A DNA stretch of 64,000 nucleotides from positions 1 to 64,000 of the forward strand of contig JAFKAC010000063.1 in NCBI GenBank assembly GCA_025766275.1, read 5' to 3'. This document shows, in pieces, positions 33,069 through 45,789 of this stretch. Under the pieces are notes generated by a model. The model was not told where the DNA came from. It searched no databases and was given only the letters and a program-made list of their open reading frames with translations. Positions within the stretch are counted from its first letter, which is position 1; each line of letters begins with the position of its first letter. The position numbers and the translations under genes were made by a program. Origin of the DNA: Lactarius indigo (lineage: Eukaryota; Basidiomycota; Agaricomycetes; Russulales; Russulaceae).

Positions 33069-33804
33069 TATGTGATAGTTTTCTATGCTCGTTACTCACG
33101 TGTTCTTTCTCACGTGACACTTTCCTTTTTTATCGATTGGCACAAGCCGTAATGACTAAGCGGACCCACCGATTCGAAAAACGGTCTGACTCTCATTGTG
33201 ACCTGTCAATTGACCCGGACTGACTTGGCTGACTACGACCTATTTGACCCTGAGGCAGGCCGACCCGTACAACATTCATCAGTTATGTCGATGGGATTGG
33301 GATGGGAATGTTGTTTTCAGAGTGAGGACGACCGCCAATAGGCACGAATGAGGCGGTTCTGGGCAGTTCGTGTCGTGAGAATGACTCCCTTCCCCCAGAT
33401 CATAGAGATATGTCAAGGCCCTGGGTGGAAGGAATCGAATGGGATCAGAAGGATCGGAAAGATTCCAACACATCCAATGTAACTTTAACTTCTTCATCCA
33501 TGTCACTTGATGCTTTGATGCTTGGCACCATACGACGTTGGCCATAATGGATAATCGACATGTATGCGAAGGACGTACAATGGAGCGTGCTACGCAGACG
33601 CAGAGTGGGTACGAGTGTGCCAGTTGGTAGATGTAATGTATGCCGATGACAGAACGTGGCTGGAGGGATCATGAAGCGCGCTTGCCTGTAACTTTCCTGA
33701 TAATCACCCTTGATTCCAGCTGGGGTTCCACAGCTCCTCGACCCTCTGAAATCAGGGGGGTCAATTCCTTCTGTTGTGGAGACATGGCTGGTCGAAAACC
33801 GTCT

Positions 33805-34639
33805 ATGAACAGCATTCGAATCGTCGAATCCCAGGGAAGCCGATCCCAGCTAGTAAGTGTTGTAGAGATGACCGGTGCGTACTCAAATCCCGAAGTCGTT
33901 TAATCCTCGATAAGTATCTAATTTCTTCGTTAGTCATCCGAGCACGCAACTTTCCCCGTATCGAGGCTACCTTCGGTGGAAAGAGGGAGTCCTTCATCAC
34001 TATAACCTATGGAGCGACAACGAAGGAGACTAAGACTAAGAGGCGATCTAAGAAGACGAAAATTATTCATATTGACAGACGGACAGCGGTGTGGGACCAG
34101 AGGCGTGACGCTTTGTAGGACTTTCTTCTTTTCAATCTCTTTTTTTTCGGCTGAGAGTTCCTATCAGTTTCCTACAACCGTCTTCATAACGTATTCTACA
34201 TCTTCATGCGAAGCGGTTCAAAAAAAGTGATACCCTTATCGGAACGCTCAAGACGGTGATACCTGCAGAATCTGCGAGTGGTTCGTCTAATCTTCGTAGA
34301 ATTCTTGTTCATATGGCTAACCGAGCATCTTACGCGTAGACATTTGTTTTGTTCTCGGCCATGGCAACGGACAGGCTGGACACTCAAGTTGGGTCACGTC
34401 TGTGGCATTCCGGCCAGATAGCAAGCGGATCGTCTCAGGCTGTTTTGATCAATTCGTCTCATGAACCCCACAACGGGAGACACGGAGACAGGCCCATTCT
34501 CTTTTCACACGGATTGCATCCAGTCCAGGCATTCTCGCCAGATGACCAGCAGATCGTCTCAGGCTCGGAAGATCGAATAGTTTTTGTGTGGAACGACATG
34601 ACGGGAGATACGGGGGCAGGCCCATTTGCTGGACGCTGA
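33805..34639 (+). pseudogene. NLR remnant 1: C2 exons fused to a short WD40 stub
   Basis: Exon 1 from ATG 33805 (MNSIRIVESQGSRSQ) and exon 2 (VIRARNFPRIEATFGGKRE) match the N-terminal C2 exons of the full NLRs. Exon 3 has a TAA within its first codons (after LQPSS). The linker, helical and NACHT exons are absent: sequence passes straight to a WD40 stub near 34,380-34,639 (FSPDDQQIVSGSEDRIVFVW), itself frame-shifted, ending in a stop after FAGR. So 4-5 kb of the gene centre is missing. An equivalent remnant lies in unit 2. Confidence 0.7.
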
Positions 34640-34799
34640 TTCAATAAACTTACATCTGACGGGTCACGACCACCAGTACTAACATGAGGCTGTCTAGCAA
34701 TATTACTGCCTTGATGAGCTCCGACCTAATCCGTACAATTACACATCAAACCCAGTACTAGTAAGAAAAAACAGATTGCTGTAGCAGTTCTATCTCTCA

Positions 34800-35214
34800 G
34801 GAATATAGCTCATCCAACTACGTCCATGGACGAACTTAAAAGGATCTAAATGGGTTTTGTGCGGCCAGATATTACGCGGCCAATGGAGACTTGCCCTATG
34901 CGTTGCAGTGGTGGAATCTGCATTAAGAGTTCGCGCTCGTCACCACAAATCCACCCGTCATCGTAGCAGGAGTCATAACTGGCCAAGACTAGGGCTGACC
35001 TTGAAGCACACGACGCGTCTTGAGTCGAAGGTGTACAAACAGATTTGATGCTATATGTAACACGGCTGCAGGGGCACGGCGCATCATACGTAGACTTAGA
35101 GAGAATAAGATGTGCCCATTTGGCTAGAAATGAGGGAAATTTCAGTACCGATGTTCCGGGCAGTGCAGTGCGTGTTACACCTAATAAACGCAGATCCTCG
35201 ACCCAGAGTGGCAA
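34800..35214 (-). pseudogene. Inverted NLR C-terminal fragment (unit 1)
   Basis: Minus strand reads DDGWICGDERELLMQIPPLQ and then, shifted, the complement of FVHGRSW. This corresponds to EDGWICGDNGELLMWIPP...FVHG-SWTSC, the last 70 residues of the intact NLRs, here in the opposite orientation directly after the remnant. The frame beyond is open to 35,214 but unrecognisable. Confidence 0.6.
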
Positions 35215-35394
35215 TTTACTTCAGATGTCACTCACTGCAGTGAAGGGAAGATCTCCCCACGAGTCGCGGAGATATGTCAAGGGCCTGGGCGTGAATAGTA
35301 GGCGGCGAAATGTGGAACGGAAAGGAATCGGAAGGATACACAAAGATCGAGAAGACCAGACAAATCACAGAACCCTAACCCCGGTAAGACTCAC

Positions 35395-36000
35395 CTTACG
35401 CTGGTCTAATGGAGGGTGAGAACGAAGGGTGAGCAATGCGACGAGAATAACGAAAGCAGCGGGCGGGCGCCCTCAATTGGGTTGAAATCGAACCGAGATC
35501 ACACGAAATATAAGGGGGGAGGTGGTGACATGGCACTCTATATTCAGCAGAGAGCGGCGGTTTAATATAAAGGGAACAAGTACCTAAACCAAAGGTCAAG
35601 TAGAGGGTAAGTAAGATAAAGGGCGAGCGAGATAGCAGGGGAAAGAGAAGAAGACACAGAGGGTGTCGGGACTCGGGAACGAGAGAGTGAGGTAGAAGGC
35701 GGCACAATGGGAAATAAGGCGACAAATACAAATGATGGGCGACCCGAGGCCGAGACGGAAGGACAAGTGGATGGGTATATGTCATAGAGCACAGGAACGG
35801 ATCTCGTACTTGAGGGCTAGTGCTGAGAATAACAGCGCACGTACCGAGACAAAGACCAGCGAGGCCCCAAAATCTCGACTGGTGGAGCGAGTTTACAAAA
35901 CAGCAAAAGAAAGTTGCTGTGATGAGCATCGAGTGACGACAAAAGCCGAGAACGCGCATCCTGTGGTCCCACTATCGGGGTGACTCGCCACCGCAGCGTC
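35395..36000. repeat. Dispersed repeat R, copy 3
   Basis: Carries CCTAAACCAAAGGTCAAGTA near 35,583, the TATATTCAGCAGAGAG-CGGTTTAAT block and GCGAGTTTACAAAACAGCAA, all in repeat R order. It is close in sequence to copy 4 in unit 2 and more distant from copies 1 and 2. Confidence 0.6.
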
Positions 36001-36300
36001 CATCAACAATATGGAGGAGTGTGAAGGGACAGGAAGAAGTGACGCGTACGATGTCGATGACGTCACCACGTCTGCTGAGTACTGATACGGTCCCAGCCTT
36101 CTCCATCTCTCGACCTGCACATCGGGCTTCTTGACCTTGTTTTGTACCCGGACCAGCTGTATATCACTCGGCCTCAGTTTAGACGTACCTTCTAGCCAGC
36201 CATCTTCGACGGATTTCTCGATGTCAGCCTGGTATTTCCTTTAGATTCTGCCACCCTGGCGGCTACAGCAGCTGTGACCGCCGCATCAATGGCCTGCGCT
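36001..36300 (-). pseudogene. Truncated copy of the charged helical ORF of unit 2
   Basis: Minus strand retains VERWRRLGPYQYSADVVTSS, as in the unit-2 frame at 51,700-52,263. It is cut off at about 36,298, where 1.1 kb present in unit 2 is missing. Confidence 0.5.
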
Positions 36301-36339
36301 CAAATCTTGTTCGTGCTATCCTGGGCCCCAATTCGGTAA

Positions 36340-38660
36340 GTCTGAATACTGTGCGCGTACTACAGTACTGTAGCAGGGCATCCTCAGCCGAGACAAGACT
36401 TCGTCTTTCCAGTCGGGCGTAACGCGTAGCGCCCCAAACCAATTGCAGAAGGTAGGAAAAAACAAATTTATTTGGTAACCGTATGGTCTACACCGCAATC
36501 ACTGCAAGGAACGGTCGTACTGCCAAATTAAGCCGTGCTGTTCTTCACTCGCTAAATTGCGAATACAAAGTTCCCAAGTTCGTCACATTTCTAGTTGGTG
36601 GATGGGTCGTATGATTGCATGCAGGGTTCAGAGCGTAGTCCTTGAAAGAGATAGGTATATCAGGAGGTAGGCACGCAGATGATGCACCATGGCTTCAAGA
36701 ACGAGGCGGTGAGAGAAACGGATATCCTCGACGGCCCCGAGCGCGCGCTTCTTTCTTGCCAGGGCTGAGTCGTGAAATGAGGCTGGGAAATGCACACGTC
36801 ATGACATTTAGTGGGAGGATCCTCGGTAAATGGCTCCTTCCACAATTCAGCGTACAGCGCTTAGATAGTCAAAAAAAAATCAGAGACGGGTGACGACTTC
36901 GTATTTTGAACGATTGGTGGACAAGGCTCGACGTCGGTTGGTCGTTTCCCATGAACACCAACTCCATTTTCTCAGCCTTTCCTGGCTCGGGGTAGGTGGT
37001 CGCAAGATTGCAGTACCATCGTGAGTCAGGTTCGTAAAACGCAAGAAATCCAACAAGTCCGCTTACAGTCTCCCATTAAGCGTTCCACATTCGTTTTCTC
37101 GGCTCGCCTACCAATGAATGCTCAGGAGTATAATCACTTTGGCAATTAGAACAAATCAGCCATGAGTAGACATTCCCCAAATATACCATGATACCTTGTG
37201 AGGGAAGGGCAGTCTTCAAACATCCTCAACTCCGTGACTGCGGTCATCACTTCCAGCGATACCATTCCTAAAGGGCAACATTCAGTACGCCGATAACCAC
37301 CAGCGCGAGTCAGCAGACATACAAATCGCGACGTATCAGTCTGTCCACTATTTAAAGACAAATGCTCGTCCGATAAGGTTCAGACTGAGTGGCAGATACG
37401 CGACGGACTGAGGCGATTACAGCTGCCCGGGAACGGAATGACCCTCGGACCTGCAACGCCTGTTATAGTTCTACGGATGATTCCGGGACCGGAAAGGTTT
37501 TAGCGTCCTGTATAACCAGTCAGATGCACAGGAGGTGACAGCCCCACATCAGGACCTTGTTGAATGACCCGTCCGACCATCAGACATCGGGTTATGAGCT
37601 CTACTAGTCTCAGGAAGAAGTGGAGTTAGCTGAGCCCAGTCATTCCCCTGGAGATCAGGCTTACCGCGTTGCGTCAACGAAAGGGGTCCGAAACCCAAAT
37701 TTGTCCCACCTTGCACGAGAAGACCTACTTCCAACAACACGGACCCTGTAAGCCCGAAGGTGTTGGGTATGTTGCACAACGACCGTTGTGTGGGAGCGTG
37801 TCGCTTACTGACTCACTAACGCCGCTCATCTGCGTGGAAATGCCGAGCAAGACGGGAAGATAAGTGTTCAGGTACTCCAACACGAGGATGACGACTCGTA
37901 CGCTGCCGCGCCACCAGTGTCGCTGTCATCGGTAAAGGCATCGTGGCATTGCCGGTCACTGCACATAAATTTGGCATCCCTGCGGAACTTGCACGTATGT
38001 GTGTGCACGCCAGGATCTATGATAAGCATCGAGGTAAAGGAAATTGAGAAACGGGGGCGCACCGGCGCGTAATTTTCGCTGGGAGCACCTGAATCCCGAC
38101 AAGGGTTGATCGATTTGCTGAGCGAATATCATGATGAGCAGTGTGAGAAATGCGCCGGTTTACGTCGGGAGATCAGCAATAGAAGGCGGTGCGGGTGTCG
38201 GGGGGTGTTTGCAAATAGGTAGTCACTCCGAGAGCATGATGGTGAGGGAGAAGGGTTGCCGGAAGAGGTACAGGAGCTCGAGGTGCAAATGTGAGGGCAG
38301 CAGGTGAGAAGGAAAGACGACACGTACTGGTTAAATGACAACGTGGACGTGTTCTGGATGAGCTCTTGTGCGAACATGGTGTAGGTCCTCGAGTTGCGGG
38401 GTTATCCGGTTCTAACTGCCTTGCTACTCGCCGAAGCCATGTACTTTGACATCGAAACATAGTCGTTCAGAAAGAGACAAAGTGCTGGCAGTTCGGCTGA
38501 GGAAGGGTGGAGGTGATGGGCTCGGACGCGAGACGATGAGAGTCGGTCCCAATCTGGACAGCACGTTGACAGTCGTGGGAGGTGGGACCATTCGAGACGC
38601 ATACAAACCCAACGTGGTCGCCTAGGTATTTGAACCAAACACACACCCTCAACGGCCTTA
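36340..38660 (-). other. Unrecognised hydrophobic multi-frame stretch (unit 1)
   Basis: Several minus-strand segments look like exons of a membrane protein: LHLELLYLFRQPFSLTIML near 38,250, VVILVLEYLNTYLPVLLGIS near 37,870, and SVLLEVGLLVQGGTNLGFGP near 37,700, each bounded by plausible GT/AG. I could not join them into one frame, and the family is not recognised. Unit 2 (53,260-55,620) carries a close copy. Comparing synonymous against non-synonymous changes between the two copies would decide whether it is coding. Confidence 0.3.
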
Positions 38661-38864
38661 CCGCAATCATCCGTTAATTTTCCAAGATATGGACCACAGG
38701 CAAACCATCTCGAATTCGTGAGTAGATCGCCCTTGACCCATCACTTTCCCGATAATGACCCCCGATCCCATCCCAGCTCGGCAGGTTCCTCAGCGCCTCG
38801 ACCCTCTCAAATACGGTAAGTCAATTATTTCTGTTGTGGAGCGATGTTCGATCAAAAACTATTT

Positions 38865-41800
38865 ATGGACAGCACTCAAATCGCCGGATCTCAAGGAAGC
38901 CGATCTCAGCCACTAAGTGTTGAAGTGACCGGTGCGTACTGGAAGCCAAACTCGTTCAGGCGTTCATAAGTCTTTAATCTCTTTCTTAGTTCTCCGAGCG
39001 CGCAATGTTCCCCAATTGAAGACTACCTTCGGCGGGAAGAGGGAGTACTTCGTCACCATGACCTATGGGGCGACAACGAAGAAGACTAAGAAGCAAACTG
39101 AGAAGAGGACGAAAAGTGTTCAAATTGACCGGCAGATGGCGGTGTGGGACCAGAGACTTGATGCTTTGTAAGACTTTCCTCTTTTCGGTCGCATTTTTCG
39201 GCTGAAAGTTCCTATCAGTTTCGTACAGCCGTCTTCTCATCAAGCTTCTCATCTTATTATATGTCTCTATGTGAAGTGGTTGAAAATAAATAATATCCTT
39301 ATCGGAAGGCATGAGATGGTGATACCCGTCGAATCCGAGAGTAATTCGTCAAATCGTTATAGAATTCTCGTTCATACGACTAAGTTAACATCTCACATGT
39401 AGATATTTCCCTTGCCCTCGGCGACAGCAATGGACAAGCTGTACGATTGGCACCACCAGTCATGCTCGACTTAATGATTACCGTGTCAGCATCTCCGAGC
39501 GACCCTCAAATAATACCGACCGAAGAAGACGACACTCCCGCCAAAGGTGTTCCCACATTCACTGCCCCAGATTCCAGAGCACCTGATCCATCCTCTGCTC
39601 CCGATCATTCTTTACATCCGCCAGATCAACTTCCCGTTCAGAGTGGCACTCCCACGCCACAGGACCAAGGAGAAGTCGAGAAGCTTCTCGTTAGCCTGAG
39701 CGTCGAGGAGTTGGTCGACCGATCGAATACATGGGAAGGGGCTGTTGGGAGGATCAAGTGGGTGATGGATATGCTGAGGCCAGTGGCAGATGTGGGTGTG
39801 GTATTCGTTCTGCCTATCCTCGACTGAGCCAACTTGCGCTCTCAGCTCCATCCAATTGCGCAGATGGCGTATAAAGTACTTTCGGTGATCCCTGAGGTAC
39901 CCCTGCTTATGTTATTATTCGAAGACACACTTATCTGGATACCAGGAACTCTCAAAACAGTATCAACGCGACGGCAACGTCCGAAAGCTAGTCAAGAGCA
40001 TGCACGATGCTTTTGATTTCGCAACCCACGAAGACACTTTGAAGTCCATTAAGCCCAAGTCAAAGGAGGCCGAAATCCTTACTCGAATGTTGCAGGACGT
40101 CTCTAGTTGCAGTGACTTCATCCAATCATATATAAAGGACTCGCAATTCTGTATGTTTTCATTCACTTACTTCATTGGCCAATTCGAGCGTAAAATTTCA
40201 GTGGCGCGGATGGCGAGGAGTATCGGCGGCGGAGTGGAAGAAAAAATTGAGGAGTTGTCCATTGCGTTTGAGGAGAATAAGAAGGCCTTTTTGGATCAAG
40301 CCATCGTGACTACAAAGATAACTGCGTTCCAAATTCTAAACGAAATGGGAAACATCTCGACTAAGGTTGACGGTGTATTTACCCGGCTTGAGTGGGTATC
40401 GAGCCAAGTTTCAGATACTGGTACGTAGTCGTGAACGTGCAGGAATCGTCGAACTGACGACAGTCCCAGCGCTAGATGCAAAAATCGAACAAATCCCATA
40501 TAGGATCGGCTCGCGCTTCACCCCAGACAAGGGTTGTCTTCTTGGAACCCGCACGACTCTCCTCGACTTCATTGTTGATTGGGTCAATAATCCCGCTTCC
40601 GAGCGTGGTCTCGTTATTTTCGGCCAGGCAGGCACGGGAAAGTCGTCCATAGCACATGAGATCGCGCGTCGCTTCGATGAAATGGACCGTCTTACCTTGT
40701 CCTATATGTTTGTACGAAAGGAGCAATCCAAGACCGACGCTCACCATCTCTTTACGAATCTCGCTCACAATCTCGCTGCCCGCTACCCGTTATTCAAAAC
40801 CGCTCTTGGAAGGGTCATAAAGGACAACATCTCGCTTCGACTCGACACACGTGACTACGGCACGCTCTTTCGACGCCTCATCCAGGAACCTCTTAAGGAT
40901 CTGCACATCGTCGGTCCGATTGTTGTTGTAATCGACGCCTTGGATGAGAGTGGAGATACAACTGGCAAAGGCGGGTTACACAGATTTCTCGCCAATCACA
41001 TCTCGGAACTGCCATTGAACTTCCGTGTACTCATCACCTCGCGGCTTGAGGGTGACATCGGGCCTGCGTTTATTGGAGCAGAATCAGTCGTCATCAAATA
41101 CATGAACGACGATGCGCTGAGGGCTACAACGCATTCGGATATTTCCACCTTCCTTCGGGAGAAGCTCGATCCAGCCGATTTCAGACAGTATGGCGAAGCG
41201 CTAGCAAGGAGGGCAGAGGGGCTTTTTCAGTGGGCGGCAGTTGCCTGCGAATACATCCAAGAACCCAAGTCGGTTGGTGGGAAGAGAGAGCGAATCAAGC
41301 ATCTCTTACAATTGGCTACTGATCACCATGGACAAGATCCGCTAGACAAATTATACCATCGGGTCCTTGAAGCATACTTCAAGAACGAAAAGGCAGTACT
41401 TCGGTTTCTGGTTGGACAGCTCCTTGCCGCTTTTGAACCCCTCTCCATCCGCTCCCTGACCACACTGCTACGACACGCCCCCGACGACGACGATGCTCCG
41501 AATTCAGTTGGTGAAACGCTCAGTCAGCTCGGCTCATTGCTGAGTAATGTTATTTCGTCGGATGATACGCTTCCGATCGTTCCCCTTCATACCTCATTCC
41601 GCGATTTTGTGACGAATAAAGAGAAGAGCGGCGATTTTTATGTTGATCTCCGCGTCGCGCACCGGCAATTGGCCCATTCTTGTCTCGGTCTAGCGCTCAG
41701 TTGCCTCAAATTCAACATCTGCAATCTGGAATCGTCATACGTTGCCAATAAAGATGTCAAAGACCTTGAGTCGCGGATTGTCGAGCACCTGCCACCTGCG

Positions 41801-44548
41801 CTGTCGTATGCCTGTCGTTTTTGGGACGATCATTTGAAATGTGTTGGTTTCGAAACCGATCTGTTTGGCAAACTTCAAAGATTCTTCGAGGAGAAATTTT
41901 TGTATTGGCTGGAGGCGCTTAGCTTGATGAGTGGTGTGTGTCTTGCTTCGGCAGCACTTTCGGCTCTGAGCGTATGGTTGGCCTCAAGTGATGGTGTGAG
42001 TAGAAATGTGATATGGTTGGCGCAGGCGAATTACTGATAACTCCGATAGCAGGTCCCTCAAACAGAGCTAGAGCGATTGAGGTCATTCACCAACGACGCG
42101 TCTGTGTTTGTGCGGCATTTCGCGATGGCGATGGCAAAGAGTGCACCACACGTGTATCTTTCTGCTCTACCATTTGTGCCGAGGAATTCGCTCGTTTCTA
42201 TACGCTATTCGAGTTCATTTCCTCGTATGCTGCGGGTGGAACGTGGGCGATTGTCTGATTGGCCACCAACGGAGATGGTGATTTCAAATGCTGGAGGCGC
42301 GGTCAATTGTATTGCACTCTCGCCGGATGGCCACCGGATCGTCTCAGGATCGAGAGATCGAACAGTTCGTGTGTGGAACGCCACAACGGGAGACATGGAG
42401 ATAGGCCCATTGTTTGGACACATGGATGAGGTCCGGTCTGTGGCATTCTCACAAGATGGCCACCGGATCGTCTCAGGCTCGCAAGAAGGAACAATTCGTG
42501 TGTGGAACGCCACAACTGGAGACATGGAGATAGGCCCATTGTCTGGACACACGGATTCGGTCCAGTCTGTGGCATTCTCGCGAGATGGCCAGAGGATCGT
42601 CTCAGGCTCGCATGATCGAACAATTCGTGTATGGAACGCCGCAACGGGAGACACGGAGATAGGCCCATTGCCTGGACACACGGGTTGGGTCCTATCTGTG
42701 GGATTCTCGCAAGATGGCCAGAGGATCATCTCGGGCTCAGATGATCGAACAATTCGCGTGTGGAACGCCACAACGGGAGACATAGAGATAGGCCCATTGT
42801 CTGGACACAATAGTTGGGTCCAGTCTGTGGAATTCTCGCCAGATGGCCAACGAATCGTCTCAGGCTCTTCTGATGGAACAATTCGTGTGTGGAACGCCAC
42901 AACGGGAGACCTGGAGACAGGCCCATTGTCTGGACACGAGGATTCGGTCCGGTCTGTGGCATTCTCGCCAGACGGCCACCGGATCGTCTCAGGCTCAGAA
43001 GATCGAACAATTCGTGTGTGGAACGCCACAACGGGAGATACAGAGATAGGCCCACTGTCTGGACACACGGGTTGGGTCCTGTCTGCGGGATTCTCGCGAG
43101 ATGGCCAGAGGATCGTCTCAGGCTCGCATGATCGAACAATTCGTGTGTGGAACGCCACAAAGGGAGACACGAAGATAGGCCCATTGTCTGGACACAATGG
43201 TTGGGTCCAGTCTGTAGCATTCTCGCCAAATGGTCAACGGATCGTCTCAGGCTCGCATGATGGAACAATTCGTGTGTGGAACGCCATAACGGGATGCATG
43301 GAGATAGGCCCACTGCCTGGACACACAGGTTGGGTCCAGTCCGTGGGATTTTCGCCAGATGGCCAGAGAATTGTCTCAAGCTCGCAAGATGGAACAATTT
43401 GTGTGTGGAACGCCACAACGGGAGACTCGGAGATAGGCCCACTGTCTGGACACAAGGGTTGGGTCCAGTCTGTGGCATTCTCGCCGGATGGCCAGCGGAT
43501 CGTCTCAGGCTCGGATGATGGAACAATTCGTGTGTGGAACACCATAAAGGGAGACTCGGAGATAGGCCCATTTCCTGGACACACGAGTTGGGTCCGGTCT
43601 GTGGCGTTCTCACAAGATGGCCACCGGATCGTCTCAGACTCGCAATATCGAACAATTCATGTGTGGAACGCCACAACGAGAGACATGGAGATAAGCCCAT
43701 CGTCTGGACACACGGATTGGGTCCAGTCTGTGGCATTCTCACGAGATGGCCAGCGGATCGTCTCAGGTTCGCAATATGGAACTATTCGTGTATGGAACGC
43801 CACAACGGGAGACACGGAGACAGGCCCATTGTCTGGACACACGGATTCGGTCCAGTCTGTGGCATTCTCGCAAGATGGCCAGAGGATCGTCTCAGGCTCT
43901 TTTGATGAAACAATTCGTGTATGGAATGCCAGAACGGGAGACACAGAGATCGGCCCATTGTCTGGACACACGGGTTCGGTCCAGTCGGTGGGATTCTCGT
44001 CAGATGGCAGGCGGATCGTCTCAGGCTCTTTTGATGAAACAATTCGTGTGTGGAACGCCGCAACAGGAGACATGGAGATAGGCCCATTGTCTGGACACAC
44101 GGATTCGGTCCAGTCTGTGGCATTCTCGCCAGATGGCCACCGGATCGTCTCAGGCTCGCAAGATGGAACAATTCGCGTGTGGAACGCCACAACGGGAGAC
44201 CCACAGATACACCCATTTACTCGACAGGAAAACCCTGTCGGCTCCGCGACATCCTCACCAAATGATAAGCGGATCTTCCCATCTGGAGATAAGTCAACTC
44301 ATGCGTTGGATGCTACCACAGGAAGTCTGATAACTATCACACAGGTCAACTTTACGGACTGCTCTGTGATAAATGAGGACGGATGGATATGTGGTGATAA
44401 TGGCGAACTTTTGATGTGGATTCCACCGACGCATAGGGCAAATCTTCATAGGCCGCGTACTATCTGGGTCGCTGGCGAACACGAGACCCGCTTGGACCTT
44501 TCTAATTTCGTCCACGGATGTAGTTGGACGAGTTGTATTGACACCTAG
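38865..44548 (+). CDS. NLR1: C2 - helical - NACHT - WD40 NLR-type (STAND) receptor
   Basis: Cytosolic signal-transducing NTPase of the fungal NLR class, likely sensing non-self or modified host targets. Nine exons: 38865-38931, 38990-39167, 39219-39383, 39428-39791, 39846-39896, 39946-40150, 40202-40420, 40470-41995 and 42053-44548. They give 1,756 codons plus stop; every intron is GT-AG and in phase. A C2-like domain (about residues 20-137; VLRARNVPQLKTTFGGKRE) is followed by a Pro/Ser/Asp-rich linker to about 258. A helical region follows (259-416; starts LHPIAQMAYKVLSVIP). The NACHT domain has Walker A GQAGTGKS (468-475), Walker B VVVIDALDE (568-576) and sensor VLITSRLE. Fifteen 43-residue WD40 units follow (about 1017-1661), then a 95-residue C-terminal cap. 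All key residues are present and no stop interrupts it. It resembles HET-E/HNWD-type proteins but with a C2 rather than a HET domain. Closest relative: NLR2 at 55.8 kb. Confidence 0.88.
42326..44260 (+). repeat. WD40-coding minisatellite: 15 x 129 bp
   Basis: Fifteen head-to-tail units of exactly 129 bp, no unit out of frame. The unit consensus is DGQRIVSGS-xD-TIRVWNAT, then TGDxEIGPLSGHTxxVQSVAFSP. Variation concentrates just after SGS, in the two residues after GHT, and at the residues flanking SV and preceding FS. Units 8-11 are the most divergent (for example AITGCME, NTIKGDS, TTRDMEIS); the rest are near-identical. Confidence 0.95.
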
Positions 44549-45129
44549 GTGATAGAACCGCTATGAAAATATGTTTTCTCTTACAGAGTTTGAAGTGTAA
44601 TTGTATGGATTATGTCCGAGCCCATTAACACGTCAGTAGTGGCGATTGTGACCTGTTCAATGTGAGCATATCCGTCTTGTTTCAGCAGCAGAGCCAATAG
44701 GCAATTGGTCCAGACTGGGCACAACGTAGGCACAACCTTGAATCACGCGGGGACTCCGTGTCGATGGCAAACAGACGGGGCTAGTGCTGGATGTGGTACG
44801 GGTGCAGAGATGCGGCGCCTCATATTTACACTTACTAAATAAACACGATGTTGGCCCAGAGTTCGAGACGGTGCAGTCGCATCCTTGCATGTGCGCAGAT
44901 CTTCTACCCGTGGAGAGGTTCGCCTACCGCAGTGAATGTGAGATCCTCTCCCAAGGTATGAAGATATATCCGAACCATGGGTGGAGACAGGAGACGAATA
45001 ACAGAATAGAAAGAAATCGACGTGCGCGAAGTTCCTAGGCGACCCGAAATTATATCCTTACCCGGTAAGACCCACCTTCTTACACCTAGGGACGCGAATC
45101 CAAGCGCGGACTATAGCAAATTAACTACC
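44549..45129. other. 3' flank of NLR1 with decayed coding-like sequence
   Basis: Resembles the 3' flanks at 34.7-35.3, 50.5-51.2 and 61.4-62.0 kb (shared words such as GAGCCAATAGGCAATTGG and CGACGTGCGCGAAG). Minus frames here are remnants of uncertain origin. No intact gene. Confidence 0.45.
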
Positions 45130-45421
45130 TACTAGGTGTCGACTTCGTCGACGGGGACCTTGCTTGGGGTTCGGTATTTGGTTTTGTAGAACAGACAAAT
45201 ACGTTTTGTATATTACGCTAAGACTTCTTACGATGAGTGCCCAAAAGTGCGTGAATGACTCTTGATTTGCTATCGTACGAATTCGAATTTTTTACCCACA
45301 GCCCCTTCTCCGGATGAAAGACTGCACACAGAATGTATTTGTTCAAATTTAGGATTGTTTGGAGTTGTTGTCGATCCGGTCAGAATTTCGACCTGCCATG
45401 GGACCTTGTCAAGCAAGGTGA
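45130..45421. mobile_element. 292-bp insertion present in unit 1, absent from unit 2
   Basis: The flanks TTGCAAATTAACTACC (left, unit 2 form) and ATCCGCATCAC-TTCGACGC (right) are contiguous at about 62,063 in unit 2. In unit 1 they are separated by this segment. No terminal repeats are evident by eye. It could equally be a deletion in unit 2. Confidence 0.55.
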
Positions 45422-45789
45422 ATCCGCATCACATTCGACGCGCGTAGTCAGCCAACCGAGTTGGCGAGGAAAGTGAATACTTTTTTGGTCGGAATCAGCG
45501 AAGGAGAATTGACTTACTCCAATTACCAAAAAAAGAAATTCACCAAAGGGTCTGAGGGATATCTAATTCGTGTCCGTCCCAGTGACAATGAATATTAATA
45601 AAGAAAACAAATTAAGTCCAAAAGTGCGTATGCAATGAAATTTTATGATATGTGAGTGTGATCGTATGTTATCGATGGGCCCTTTTTCCTGCTCTCAGCG
45701 CGCGAGCAAAATGCATGATCACGTACCCAGCCCAACTTGTGACGATCCTACCAAACGTAAAAAGTGATGGTGGCGGCGAATGCCTCGAA

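Larger units (their letters stand above)
29270..45595. repeat. Tandem segmental duplication, unit 1
   Basis: Begins at the word CAAAGAAAACAAAAATAAC, followed by AAAAGTGCGT and GATATGTGAGT, which recurs at about 45,600 and 62,245. Contents in order: methyltransferase M1 (-), decayed M1' (-), foldback element, NLR remnant (+), inverted NLR end (-), repeat R copy 3, hydrophobic stretch (-), NLR1 (+) and its 3' flank. Landmark spacing to unit 2 is 16,313 (methyltransferase stops), 16,958 (NLR starts) and 16,846 (NLR stops); the differences come from identifiable indels. Confidence 0.85.

Noticed and set aside
34349..34639. Small intact WD40 protein
   Set aside because: The reading frame begins inside an intron-like sequence and switches frame within the first repeat. 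It is the stub of the deleted receptor remnant.
42843..44265. Other-frame plus ORFs in the WD40 arrays (for example 43,534-43,905 and 59,228-59,971)
   Set aside because: Same repeat effect; they overlap the well-supported receptor frame and show only translated repeat shadows.
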